Origin: Pseudomonas sp. GM74
GTDB lineage: Bacteria > Pseudomonadota > Gammaproteobacteria > Pseudomonadales > Pseudomonadaceae
Assembly: GCF_000282455.1 (NCBI RefSeq)
Contig: NZ_AKJG01000047.1
Location: 1 to 64,000, forward strand
Reading direction: 5' to 3'
Length of the DNA stretch: 64,000 nt
The notes beneath the pieces are model-generated. The model had not been told where the DNA came from, made no database searches, and saw only the letters and a program-made list of their open reading frames with translations. Numbering within the stretch: position 1 is the first letter of the stretch; every line of letters begins with the position of its first letter. Below are positions 17,840-26,988 of this stretch, piece after piece. The position numbers and the translations under genes are program-made.

Positions 17840-18364
17840 ATGACTCGTCTTCGTGCCATCTGTACCGCCGTTGCTTTGGTCTGCGCCAGCGGCCAGGTTC
17901 TTGCCGACACCGCCAGCCATAACGCCAGTGCCGAGGCTTTCCTGACCATGGCGCACGCTGACAAACTGGGCACTCCGGTGTACATGCAAGTACAGCAGAT
18001 GTTTGCCCAGCGTTTCGAACAGACCAAAGCCCCTGAGTCGAAAAAGGCCGTGCTGGAAACCTACCAGGCCAAGGCCAACGCCGCTCTGGACCAGGCCATT
18101 GGCTGGAATAAGCTGAAACCGGACATGGTCAAGCTCTACACCACCAACTTCACCGAATCCGAGCTCAAGGACCTGGTTGCGTTCTACCAGTCGCCACTGG
18201 GCAAGAAAGTCCTGGAAAAAATGCCTCAGCTGACCCAGCAATCGGCCCAGATGACCCAGGCCAAGCTGGAAAGCGCGGTGCCTGTGGTCAACAAGCTGCT
18301 GGCTGACATGACCGCCGAGCTGACGCCGAAAGACGCGGCTGCTCCAGCCAAGAAAAAGCCTTAA
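17840..18364 (+). CDS. DUF2059 domain periplasmic protein
   Basis: This 174-residue protein has a signal peptide (MTRLRAICTAVALVCASGQV, cleavage probably after VLA near residue 23). A mostly helical DUF2059 domain follows, containing YTTNFTESELKDLVAFYQSP, typical of this family of unknown function. The C-terminus is Ala/Lys/Pro-rich. The start has AAGGA seven bases upstream. It lies 12 bases before the BolA gene and is probably cotranscribed with it. Confidence 0.88.
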   Translation: MTRLRAICTAVALVCASGQVLADTASHNASAEAFLTMAHADKLGTPVYMQVQQMFAQRFEQTKAPESKKAVLETYQAKANAALDQAIGWNKLKPDMVKLYTTNFTESELKDLVAFYQSPLGKKVLEKMPQLTQQSAQMTQAKLESAVPVVNKLLADMTAELTPKDAAAPAKKKP

Positions 18365-18376
18365 GCGGAGTTCGGT

Positions 18377-18676
18377 ATGACCATGCAACAACGCATCGAA
18401 TCGACGCTGGCCCTGCTTCAGCCCGAGCATCTGCAAGTGCTGGATGAGAGCCATATGCACAGCCGGGGGCTGCAAACCCATTTCAAGGCTGTGGTGGTCA
18501 GTGCGCAGTTCGAAGGCTTGAACCGGGTCAAGCGCCACCAGAAGGTCTACGGCACGCTTGGCGAGCTGATGGGCGAGTTCCATGCGTTGGCGCTGCATAC
18601 CTACACGCCAGAGGAATGGGCCCGGATCGACGCGGCTCCGGCCTCGCCGACCTGTGCCGGCGGCAGCAAGCACTAA
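18377..18676 (+). CDS. BolA family protein
   Basis: This 99-residue protein has the BolA fold with SRGLQTHFKAVVVSAQFEGL and RVKRHQKVYGTLGELMGEFH. The conserved His of the RHQKVY stretch is the ligand used when BolA proteins bind an iron-sulfur cluster with a monothiol glutaredoxin. BolA proteins influence cell shape, stress response and iron-sulfur trafficking. Its C-terminal extension of about 15 residues ends in a Cys-containing tail of unknown meaning. It ends just before a strong terminator. Confidence 0.92.
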   Translation: MTMQQRIESTLALLQPEHLQVLDESHMHSRGLQTHFKAVVVSAQFEGLNRVKRHQKVYGTLGELMGEFHALALHTYTPEEWARIDAAPASPTCAGGSKH

Positions 18677-18701
18677 ACACAGGTTTTTTGTTAGAATGCC
18701 C

Positions 18702-18731
18702 AACGCGCCGCTCACCCGGCGCGTTTTTTTT
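18702..18731 (+). terminator. Rho-independent terminator
   Basis: AACGCGCCG, a short CTCAC loop and CGGCGCGTT, followed by eight Ts, lie 26 bases past the BolA stop. Confidence 0.9.
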
Positions 18732-18778
18732 CGCATCCGGTTCACCCCTTACGAGGGTAGCCACCTGGAGATTCACCC

Positions 18779-19720
18779 ATGACACAACAGATTGTCGTGG
18801 CGGCACTGTATAAGTTCGTCACCCTGGAAGATTACGTCGCCCTGCGCGAGCCCCTGCTGCAAGCGATGGTCGACAACGGCATCAAAGGCACCCTGCTGAT
18901 TGCCGAAGAAGGCATCAACGGCACCGTGTCCGGCAGCCGCGAAGGCATCGACGGGCTGATGGCCTGGCTCAAGAACGACCCGCGCATGGACGACATCGAC
19001 CACAAAGAGTCGTACTGCGATGAGCAGCCGTTCTACCGCACCAAAGTCAAACTCAAGAAAGAAATCGTCACCCTTGGCGTGGAAGGCGTGGACCCGAACA
19101 AAAAGGTCGGCACCTACGTCGATCCGCAGGACTGGAACGCGCTGATCAGCGACCCGGAAGTGCTGTTGATCGACACCCGTAACGACTACGAAGTCTCGAT
19201 CGGTACCTTCGAAGGCGCCATCGACCCGAAAACCACCAGTTTTCGCGAATTTCCCGATTACATCAAAGCCAACTTCGACCCGGCCGTGCACAAGAAGGTC
19301 GCGATGTTCTGCACCGGCGGCATCCGCTGCGAGAAGGCCTCGAGCTACATGCTCAGCGAAGGCTACGGTGAGGTTTTTCACCTCAAGGGTGGCATCCTGA
19401 AGTACCTCGAAGAGGTGCCGCAGGAAGAAACCAAGTGGCAGGGCGACTGCTTCGTGTTCGACAACCGCGTGACCGTTCGTCACGACCTGAGCGAAGGCGA
19501 CTACGATCAATGTCATGCCTGCCGCACGCCGGTGAGCGTGGAAGACCGCGCGTCCGAGCATTACGTGGCCGGCATCAGTTGCCCGCATTGCTGGGATAAG
19601 CTGAGCGAGAAGACCCGTCGCAGCGCGATCGACCGGCAGAAGCAGATCGAACTGGCCAAGGCTCGTAACCAGCCTCACCCGATCGGCTACAACTACAAGC
19701 AAGCATCCTCCGAGGCCTGA
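18779..19720 (+). CDS. trhO: TrhO, tRNA U34 hydroxylase (rhodanese family, YceA)
   Basis: This 313-residue protein has an N-terminal YceA-type domain, a central rhodanese domain with the catalytic Cys178 in [12 protein letters not shown], and a C-terminal segment with CxxC pairs (CHACRTP and SCPHCW) that may bind zinc. TrhO hydroxylates uridine 34 of certain tRNAs as the first step to 5-methoxy or 5-carboxymethoxyuridine. It is complete at family length, with GGAG before the start. It opens a three-gene run with the DsbA-like and ABC transporter genes. Confidence 0.93.
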   Translation: MTQQIVVAALYKFVTLEDYVALREPLLQAMVDNGIKGTLLIAEEGINGTVSGSREGIDGLMAWLKNDPRMDDIDHKESYCDEQPFYRTKVKLKKEIVTLGVEGVDPNKKVGTYVDPQDWNALISDPEVLLIDTRNDYEVSIGTFEGAIDPKTTSFREFPDYIKANFDPAVHKKVAMFCTGGIRCEKASSYMLSEGYGEVFHLKGGILKYLEEVPQEETKWQGDCFVFDNRVTVRHDLSEGDYDQCHACRTPVSVEDRASEHYVAGISCPHCWDKLSEKTRRSAIDRQKQIELAKARNQPHPIGYNYKQASSEA

Positions 19721-19723
19721 ACC

Positions 19724-20359
19724 ATGTCTGCGCGCCTGCTCTATGTGATGGACCCGATGTGTTCCTGGTGCTGGGGGTTTGCCCCGGTGGCCAACGCACT
19801 GGTCGAGCAGGCGCAAGCCGCGGGTGTGGATGTGCATCTGATCGTCGGTGGTTTGCGCACCGGTAGCGGTGCGGCGCTGGAGCCGACCACTCGCCGCTAC
19901 ATCCTTGAACACTGGCAGGCTGTCACCGAGGCCACCGGCCAGCCGTTCAAGTTTGAAGGCGCGTTACCCGATGGTTTTGTCTACGACACCGAGCCGGCCT
20001 GCCGGGCACTGGTGACGGCGCGCGGACTGGCGCCGGATTGCGCCTGGAAGCTGCTCGGGCTGATCCAGCAGGCGTTTTATGTCGAAGGCCGGGACGTCAC
20101 CCGCGCCAGCGTGCTGGTGGAGTTGGCCGAACAGGCCGGCGTACCGCGCATCGAGTTCGCCGCCGCTTTCGACCGTGCCGACATGCACACTGCGACTGAT
20201 GCCGATTTCACCTGGGTCCAGGACCTGGGCATTGCCGGTTTCCCCACTCTGCTGGCCGAGCGTAACGGCCAACTGGCGTTGTTGACCAATGGCTATCAGC
20301 CGTTGAGCGAGTTGTCCCCGCTGCTCGGCCGCTGGCTGGAGCGTGCTGCCTGTGCATGA
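19724..20359 (+). CDS. DsbA family protein (FrnE-like)
   Basis: This 211-residue thioredoxin-fold protein has the redox motif Cys13-Ser-Trp-Cys16 (MDPMCSWCWGF) and an inserted helical domain, as in DsbA/FrnE and 2-hydroxychromene-2-carboxylate isomerase relatives. No signal peptide is visible, so it probably works in the cytoplasm as a disulfide isomerase or oxidoreductase. It starts three bases after trhO and its end overlaps the ABC transporter start by 17 bases, so the three genes are likely one operon. Confidence 0.85.
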   Translation: MSARLLYVMDPMCSWCWGFAPVANALVEQAQAAGVDVHLIVGGLRTGSGAALEPTTRRYILEHWQAVTEATGQPFKFEGALPDGFVYDTEPACRALVTARGLAPDCAWKLLGLIQQAFYVEGRDVTRASVLVELAEQAGVPRIEFAAAFDRADMHTATDADFTWVQDLGIAGFPTLLAERNGQLALLTNGYQPLSELSPLLGRWLERAACA

Positions 20360-22169
20360 TCTGCCTGATGATGTCGCTACCGCTAAACGTGTCGACCGTC
20401 TGAGCTGGGCGGAAATCCGTCGCCTGGCCCTGCATCACAAGAAATCCCTGTGGATCGCCAACGGCGTGGCCGTGCTGGCGACCTTGTGCAGTGTGCCGAT
20501 TCCCTTGCTCCTGCCATTGCTGGTGGACGAGGTGTTGCTGGGGCACGGTGACGCCGCGCTGAAGATCATGAACCACGCGCTGCCCGAAGGCTGGCAAAAA
20601 GCGGCGGGCTACATCGGCCTGATGCTGCTGGTGACCTTGACCCTGAGGTGTACGGCGTTGCTGTTCAACGTGGTGCAGGCGAAATTGTTCGCCGGGTTGG
20701 CCAAGGACATCGTCTACCGCATTCGCATACGCCTGATCGAACGGCTCAAGCGTATCTCGCTGGGTGAATACGAAAGCCTGGGCAGCGGCACGGTGACCAC
20801 GCATCTGGTCACCGACCTGGACACACTGGACAAATTCGTCGGTGAAACCCTCAGCCGTTTCCTCGTGGCCATGCTGACCCTGGTCGGTACGGCGGGCATT
20901 CTGATGTGGATGCACTGGAAACTGGCATTGCTGATCCTGCTGTTCAACCCGCTGGTGATCTACGCCACGGTGCAGTTGGGCAAACGGGTCAAGCACCTGA
21001 AGAAACTCGAAAATGACAGCACTTCGCGCTTTACCCAGGCGCTGACCGAAACCCTGGATGCCATCCAGGAAGTTCGCGCCGGCAACCGTCAGGGGTTCTT
21101 CCTCGGTCGATTGGGGCAACGCGCCCGTGACGTGCGCGACTATGCGGTGAATTCGCAATGGAAAACCGATGCGTCGAACCGGGCCAGCGGTTTGCTGTTC
21201 CAGTTCGGCATCGATATTTTCCGTGCCGCGGCCATGCTCACGGTGTTGTTCTCCGACCTGTCCATCGGCCAGATGCTCGCGGTGTTCAGCTACCTGTGGT
21301 TCATGATCGGTCCGGTGGAGCAACTGCTGAACCTGCAATATGCCTACTACGCTGCCGGCGGTGCGCTGTCGCGGATCAATGAGCTGCTGTCGCGCGATGA
21401 TGAGCCTGAATACCCGGGCGGCGTCGACCCGTTCATCGGGCGCGAGACGGTCGGGCTGGAAGTACAAGGGTTGAGCTTCGGTTATGGCGATGAACTGGTC
21501 CTGAACCAGATGAACCTGTCCATCGCCCCCGGCGAAAAGGTCGCGATCGTCGGCGCCAGTGGCGGGGGCAAGAGCACGCTGGTGCAACTGCTGCTGGGCT
21601 TGTACACGCCGTTGGCCGGAACCATTCGCTTTGGCGGTTCGACCCAGCAGGAGATTGGTCTGGAAACCGTGCGGGAAAATGTTGCCGTGGTCCTGCAACA
21701 TCCGGCGCTGTTCAACGACACCATCCGGGCCAACCTGACCATGGGCCGCGAGCGCAGTGACGAGGCCTGCTGGCAGGCACTGGAAATCGCCCAATTGCAC
21801 GGCACGGTCCGGGATTTGCCCAATGGCCTGGACAGCGTCGTCGGGCGCTCAGGCGTGCGTTTGTCCGGCGGGCAGCGTCAACGCCTGGCCATTGCCCGGA
21901 TGGTGCTGGCCGAGCCCAAGGTGGTGATCCTCGACGAAGCCACATCCGCGCTGGACGCCGCCACCGAGTACAACCTGCACCAGGCACTGGCGCGGTTTCT
22001 GAGCAACCGCACCACGTTGATCATTGCCCACCGTCTTTCGGCGGTGAAACAAGCCGACCGGGTGCTGGTGTTCGATGGCGGGCAAGTTGCCGAGGACGGC
22101 GACCATCAGCAACTGATTGCCGACGGTGGCCTGTATGCCAAGCTTTATGGTCATTTGCAGCGGTTGTAG
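20343..22169 (+). CDS. ABC exporter, fused membrane and ATPase domains
   Basis: This 608-residue protein has a six-helix ABC transmembrane domain (about 35-330) followed by an ATPase domain with Walker A GASGGGKSTL (about 404-413), signature LSGGQRQRLAIAR and Walker B VVILDEATSAL. It is of the MsbA/multidrug type, working as a homodimer in the inner membrane. The substrate is unknown. The start is a GTG within the end of the upstream DsbA-like gene; a second GTG three codons on is also possible. Its stop lies two bases from the stop of the convergent toxin-like gene, with no terminator between. Confidence 0.88.
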   Translation: MLPVHDLPDDVATAKRVDRLSWAEIRRLALHHKKSLWIANGVAVLATLCSVPIPLLLPLLVDEVLLGHGDAALKIMNHALPEGWQKAAGYIGLMLLVTLTLRCTALLFNVVQAKLFAGLAKDIVYRIRIRLIERLKRISLGEYESLGSGTVTTHLVTDLDTLDKFVGETLSRFLVAMLTLVGTAGILMWMHWKLALLILLFNPLVIYATVQLGKRVKHLKKLENDSTSRFTQALTETLDAIQEVRAGNRQGFFLGRLGQRARDVRDYAVNSQWKTDASNRASGLLFQFGIDIFRAAAMLTVLFSDLSIGQMLAVFSYLWFMIGPVEQLLNLQYAYYAAGGALSRINELLSRDDEPEYPGGVDPFIGRETVGLEVQGLSFGYGDELVLNQMNLSIAPGEKVAIVGASGGGKSTLVQLLLGLYTPLAGTIRFGGSTQQEIGLETVRENVAVVLQHPALFNDTIRANLTMGRERSDEACWQALEIAQLHGTVRDLPNGLDSVVGRSGVRLSGGQRQRLAIARMVLAEPKVVILDEATSALDAATEYNLHQALARFLSNRTTLIIAHRLSAVKQADRVLVFDGGQVAEDGDHQQLIADGGLYAKLYGHLQRL

Positions 22170-22171
22170 GT

Positions 22172-25100
22172 TTAACTCCACAGCACTTGGAGCGCGTTTT
22201 TCCCACCGTCGTAGCCGAACTCTTTCATCACGATCGAGCACGACTCGCAAGGGGGCATCGTCGTGGCGATGTTGACGGATTTGATTGCCTTGGGATCGGG
22301 GTATTTTTCCCGAATCACGCGGATCAACTTGCTTTCGCTGTCCAGTGACGTCGGTTTTTTCGACTGCGCCGGATTGTATTTTTCGATGTCCTTGATGGTC
22401 GCCGGCACGGCCAGCAACTTGCCCTCGACGGTCACGTCAAGGGAGGTATAGGGAAAGCTCTGATTCATGTCGATATTGAAGTAGGTCGAATCACCGACCG
22501 GAACTGAATCCGCTCCAAGATGTTGCTTGAACAGCGGCAAGTGACCGGTTGTTTGCTGGGCACCGGACACGCTGACGTAGATTTCCCGTTGCCCACTGCT
22601 GGTAATGACGTCGGCGTAGGCAATGTTTCTCGGATTGAAGGAGCGTTCGCGTTTGGGTATCAACTGGTGCAGCTTCTGCATGGTCTGGTTGATCCTTAGC
22701 GCGCTGTTGGCATTATTGGCGTCGATCGTCGGCTCCATGAACAAGGTATCGAAAATATTGGCGGTGCTTTGACGCAAGTCCTCCGGAGCGTCCTTGCTCC
22801 TGCTCCATGTCGTGGCTCCTTTAGGCAGTCGAGTGACGATCATTCGGGTTGAATGATCGAACATCAGTGCTTCTCCAGGACTGGTGTCGACCTTCAGGAG
22901 TTTCATGTTGCCCGGAGGGTTAGATTTCGTTCCGATCGGAATGGCGATCTCGTCCATGGTTTTCATGGCGAGCTCAAGGGCTTCTTTACTATGGATGCGC
23001 GCGATGTTATTGGCGCTCAATGACCCGGTGTACACCGTTAGCAGTTCCGCACCCAGGGTGCCTTTAGCCAAGTCAGCCTTGAACAAGCGTTTCAATGTCA
23101 GCGGCTCGCTCAGGTTTTGGCCCTTGGGCACTGTCGCGACGTAATATTTGTCGGTGTTGATTCGGCTGAAGACATAAGTGCTCGATTCATCGATGGATGG
23201 CACCAGAATGGCCCCGATCCGGTGCGGGTCCTCGGCGCCCTCGTAAACCCCCTTGACTTCGATACGGCCATAAATGCCTTTGCGGAACATCAGGTTGGCC
23301 GGCATCTCGCGGCGGGGCACCAGCCACTTCTTGTCAAAGCCAAGTTCGGTGATGTCACCAGGGTAAAGGGTCGGTTTGTTGTCGATGACCTGATAAAGAT
23401 TTCCCTCATGGGTTATAAACTGACCGTCATGACCTGGCCGGGTAACCGCTTCAGCCACCCTGTCGCCAAACCAGGGGGCGTAACCTTTGGTTTCGTCGAA
23501 TGAGCCGACCTCCGGTGTTGGGGCGGGCGTTCCTGTCACAAAACTGCTGAGGCATTCGCTGCCGTTGTTTGGCGCGCGGCGTGGCCGGCAGGGGACTGAC
23601 GTCAATGCGCTGCTGTCATCGATCATCTCGATGCGGCGCAGGTCTTCGCCATCCAGGCGGTAGGGAACGTCGTCGATGAAGACTGTCGTGCGCCCATCGA
23701 TATCGAACTGATAGCGAACCTGCGCCTGATCCGGGAGTTCGATGAAAACCAGATCGTCGGTTTTTTCCACGGTGCTGTAGCTGGAGCGCCCGAGTGAAAG
23801 CTCATGATTCCGGGTGGTGATCCGGGGCCCGTAGGGCCTGGTGGACAGCGGGTCAAACAAGTAATGGTGGCCGTCGATCTTGCGTACCGGAACGTCTTCG
23901 ATGCCTTTGACGATGGCTAACTGGTCGGCGTCCGTCAGCGGCTTCCAGCGTCCCGGTTCAGTGATCTGGGGCAGGCTGTCGAAAAAGTCATAGCTATCGG
24001 CTCTCCCCGCGAGTTTTTTCAACTGGAGCATCGCCCGCTTTTCCAGATAGACGACTGCACGCCCTGCGCTTTTTATGCCACTGCCAGTAAGCCGCAGCAG
24101 ATCCACTGAACCGTCCAGGGGGTTGAAGTTTTTCAGACTCGAGGTCACCAGTTTTCGGGATAGATTCGCCATTCGCGGCAACGTTGCCCGAATCCCCATT
24201 CTGCCGGCATTGGCGGTCAAGCGGATGCTGCCGGCAGCGAACTTACCCAAGGGAACCATGAATGACACGATATCGAGCGCTAGTCCGATCACGCCGAGGA
24301 CGCGATCACCGAACTTATCCGATTGAAGGTCTTCGAGGCTGCCCCAGAATGGTACGAAACCCTTGAGGTTATGCAGCCAGTGTTCCTTGTTACTGTCGCG
24401 TTCGAATTGAGTGACTCCCCAGGCTTCGCGACGAAGTTCCTGTTCATCAAGATAAAACAATCGGGCTGCAATAAACGACGCGATTTGTCGTGTACGGGGG
24501 GATGTCAGCGTGAGGTTGGGAAAATGGTCGTGATGTGCCGTTGACATTGCAGTAGGAGAGAGGGCATCACCGAGCTGGTCAAGAATCGCGAGACAGGTGC
24601 TGCCTGATTTCGGGGGCATGCCGGAATCATGGGCACTACGATCGAATGGCAGGCGATGTGGGCGTATGGCGATATGGAAGTCATAGTCTTCCTCAACCAG
24701 GCGGTTGACGAAGTAAAATTTGTCTCGGGTGCCTCCGACATGGGCGGTTGTCACATCAGTGCGCGGCCTTATGACACCAGCACGGGGCAGGCACTCATAG
24801 AAGCGCACGGCGTTGTCGTAAGTGGCTTGCAGCACAAACCCCATGCGCGCCCTGAGCGGCAGCGTATGTGTTGCAGTTTCTTCTTCGGCCTTGCGCCCGG
24901 TCTCATCCCTGAGGCTGAGAACCCTGACCTCACCCTGCTCCAGTATCTTGCGATCAGCCCACGGCAGCGTGACCAACAGGCTTTTGATCAGGTTTTCGTA
25001 GGCTATTTTTTTCTTGGCCAGATAGTTTTTGAATTGCTCGTCGAACAGGGCTGCAATGTCAGGCAGCGTGCGATTGACTGGAAACAACTGTACGTGGCGA

Positions 25101-26806
25101 GTCTTGGAATCTACCGGGCCTGATTCAAATTTGCGTTCAGATGACAGTCTGATCCAGTGTCTCGCGGTTTTGCCGTCGCTGCTGATGTACCACTTGTGAT
25201 CGGGGCTCAAGCCATCCGAGGCATATACTTCCACCAGCGGCCAGGTTTTATGCGGTACGTCCGGTGTGTCCAGAAGACTGCGCTCAACGCGCTTGCCTGA
25301 ACGATACAGGTTGCGCATCACTCTGGTGGCAACAGGGGCCGGCATAAGGTCGTTGGCCAATGCCCGCTTTAGTTGTTGTTCCGCCAGTTTCAGCCGGTCT
25401 GGAGGCGCCACTTCGAGTTGGACAATTGCCTCATTCAATTGCGCCTTGTGGTTTTCCAGCGCTTGCAAGGCGCTCAGTTTGTCCTGCGTAGCGTCGCCAG
25501 TTTGCGCACCCGGCTGCACTGCACCGGTTGCATTTGTCCACGCCAACGCCGCTGGAACTCGCGTCAGGTCAATCAACTGGTGCAGAGCGTCGGTGGCATT
25601 GCGGATTTTCTTCAGCGGCAGATCGGTGATTTGCTGGAAGGTCAGTCGTTGCAGCAGGGCCGGGTCCAGTGCATGGGCGAGATGGGCGCCGTGAACGAAA
25701 TTGACCCAGACGACAGAAGTGGCGTATGGCAAGTCGTGGGGGATGTCGCGCACCTGAAATTCAACCGGGAACCAGGCTTGACAGAGCCTTCCCAGCAACG
25801 CTGTTTCGGTCGGCGTTGTCGTGCGAAATGAGTCTTCCAGGTGCTGCCGGAAGTTCTTGAGGATATTCGCGTAGCTTTGGCCTTGATTGGCGCGTTGTTG
25901 CAATTGATAGCCGGCAATGCTGTGTGGCGCTTCGGTACACGTCAGGTCGTACCATAGTCGCAATGCCTCCAGCAGCAGTTTTTCACCAATGTCCGGAACC
26001 GTTACTTCGTCGGGTTTGCTGCCGTACCAATCGAGTTCTTCCAGCAGGCGTTGGGCCAGGTTGCGTGCCTTCGCAGTGTCGAGCAAACGCTCAAGACAGG
26101 CGGTGGGCTGGACCGCCAGTTGATGGGGGGTCAGCGGTGGTTCGATTTCACTGGTCAGGGCGTCGATGACGGAGCTGGCTTCATTGGTGACCAATTCGCT
26201 GACGACGTCGAGAATCAGGGTGTGGTCGTGTGGTTCTATCAGTTCACTGATTTGCAGACCCTGCTCCAGATTCAATCGGTGAATGGCGCGTTTCTCCTCC
26301 ACCTCTTCAATCAGTCGGGTCAGGGAATCGGTGTTTTGTGCAATTGGCAACGCAAGTCCGTAATACTTCAGGAACTGTGACAGAGGCAGCAATCTGTCGG
26401 TGCGGATGTGTCCACCTATGTTCATCAACGCTCGTTGAAAGGCTCGAATATCGCTGGTGGAACTTGTTACATCCTCGATTGTGTATGTAGTGACGCCATC
26501 CTTGAAGCTTGTGGAGAACACACACTGATCGGCGATGCCGGTGACTTCCATCAGCAGTCCTTCAGGGGTTCGAAGATATTCGGACAAGGCCCTGTTGCCG
26601 GCGTTTTCGATAAGCCCTGACAGTAGGGTTTGCGCGTGGCTGTGCTCCATGCCCAGGGGAGAATCTGCCTCGGGAGGCATGTAAAAGTATCGCAAGTCGG
26701 AAGATGCCGTTTGCACAGATCGTAATGCGGTCAGTAATGCCCTGAATTCGGCTTGATGACTGGCACGTCGTTGTAATGGGGTGGGATTCGAGTTTGGGGA
26801 TAGCAT
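22172..26806 (-). CDS. Large toxin-like protein with C-terminal deaminase-like domain
   Basis: This 1544-residue protein has no signal peptide. Most of it is helical and lacks sharp motifs. A hydrophobic stretch near the middle (VLGVIGLALDIVSFMVPLGK) and the surrounding GFVPFWGSLEDL resemble the scaffold of large Pseudomonas dermonecrotic-toxin-like (DUF6543-type) proteins. The last 120 residues look like a nucleic-acid/nucleotide deaminase fold: a strand pair (AYADVITSSGQREIYVSVSG), then Asp1489-Ser-Glu1491 at the start of a helix, then MPPCESC with Cys1520 and Cys1523 heading the next helix. Asp1489 stands where His or Cys is usual as zinc ligand; Glu1491 would be the proton shuttle. No immunity gene follows, since the convergent ABC gene ends two bases away. 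The start has a weak AAGAG site inside a hairpin. Scaffold assignment is by resemblance only; the deaminase call is stronger but untested. Confidence 0.7.
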   Translation of the reverse strand: MLSPNSNPTPLQRRASHQAEFRALLTALRSVQTASSDLRYFYMPPEADSPLGMEHSHAQTLLSGLIENAGNRALSEYLRTPEGLLMEVTGIADQCVFSTSFKDGVTTYTIEDVTSSTSDIRAFQRALMNIGGHIRTDRLLPLSQFLKYYGLALPIAQNTDSLTRLIEEVEEKRAIHRLNLEQGLQISELIEPHDHTLILDVVSELVTNEASSVIDALTSEIEPPLTPHQLAVQPTACLERLLDTAKARNLAQRLLEELDWYGSKPDEVTVPDIGEKLLLEALRLWYDLTCTEAPHSIAGYQLQQRANQGQSYANILKNFRQHLEDSFRTTTPTETALLGRLCQAWFPVEFQVRDIPHDLPYATSVVWVNFVHGAHLAHALDPALLQRLTFQQITDLPLKKIRNATDALHQLIDLTRVPAALAWTNATGAVQPGAQTGDATQDKLSALQALENHKAQLNEAIVQLEVAPPDRLKLAEQQLKRALANDLMPAPVATRVMRNLYRSGKRVERSLLDTPDVPHKTWPLVEVYASDGLSPDHKWYISSDGKTARHWIRLSSERKFESGPVDSKTRHVQLFPVNRTLPDIAALFDEQFKNYLAKKKIAYENLIKSLLVTLPWADRKILEQGEVRVLSLRDETGRKAEEETATHTLPLRARMGFVLQATYDNAVRFYECLPRAGVIRPRTDVTTAHVGGTRDKFYFVNRLVEEDYDFHIAIRPHRLPFDRSAHDSGMPPKSGSTCLAILDQLGDALSPTAMSTAHHDHFPNLTLTSPRTRQIASFIAARLFYLDEQELRREAWGVTQFERDSNKEHWLHNLKGFVPFWGSLEDLQSDKFGDRVLGVIGLALDIVSFMVPLGKFAAGSIRLTANAGRMGIRATLPRMANLSRKLVTSSLKNFNPLDGSVDLLRLTGSGIKSAGRAVVYLEKRAMLQLKKLAGRADSYDFFDSLPQITEPGRWKPLTDADQLAIVKGIEDVPVRKIDGHHYLFDPLSTRPYGPRITTRNHELSLGRSSYSTVEKTDDLVFIELPDQAQVRYQFDIDGRTTVFIDDVPYRLDGEDLRRIEMIDDSSALTSVPCRPRRAPNNGSECLSSFVTGTPAPTPEVGSFDETKGYAPWFGDRVAEAVTRPGHDGQFITHEGNLYQVIDNKPTLYPGDITELGFDKKWLVPRREMPANLMFRKGIYGRIEVKGVYEGAEDPHRIGAILVPSIDESSTYVFSRINTDKYYVATVPKGQNLSEPLTLKRLFKADLAKGTLGAELLTVYTGSLSANNIARIHSKEALELAMKTMDEIAIPIGTKSNPPGNMKLLKVDTSPGEALMFDHSTRMIVTRLPKGATTWSRSKDAPEDLRQSTANIFDTLFMEPTIDANNANSALRINQTMQKLHQLIPKRERSFNPRNIAYADVITSSGQREIYVSVSGAQQTTGHLPLFKQHLGADSVPVGDSTYFNIDMNQSFPYTSLDVTVEGKLLAVPATIKDIEKYNPAQSKKPTSLDSESKLIRVIREKYPDPKAIKSVNIATTMPPCESCSIVMKEFGYDGGKNALQVLWS

Positions 26807-26813
26807 GAGAATA

Positions 26814-26838
26814 CGGCTCTTGAAATGGAGTAGAGCCG
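26814..26838 (-). promoter_or_regulatory. Hairpin at the toxin-like gene's ribosome-binding site
   Basis: On the minus strand CGGCTCT, an 11-base loop and AGAGCCG form a perfect seven-base stem just upstream of the ATG at 26806. The second arm includes the only ribosome-binding-site-like sequence (AAGAG), so folding could lower translation. The function is inferred. Confidence 0.35.
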
Positions 26839-26868
26839 TCAGTGTCAGAATTTTGTGTACTCCGGATG

Positions 26869-26896
26869 CGGTACATATGTAATGCATGTTGTACCG
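26869..26896. promoter_or_regulatory. Palindromic site in the shared divergent promoter region
   Basis: CGGTACA and TGTACCG, perfect seven-base arms with a 14-base AT-rich spacer, lie midway between the divergent toxin-like and GGDEF-EAL genes. The form suits a dimeric repressor's operator, but no cognate regulator is encoded nearby. Confidence 0.3.
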
Positions 26897-26988
26897 TATC
26901 TGGCTTGCTGGAAACGGGAACGCCCCCTAGTCTAGCGGTAGCGATTTCGTCCGGAAGGCGAGCAAGCAGTGCTAATGCAAGGGACCTC

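Noticed and set aside
20208..21800. 530-codon minus-strand frame across the ABC exporter gene
   Set aside because: Shadow frame; the exporter has Walker and signature motifs.
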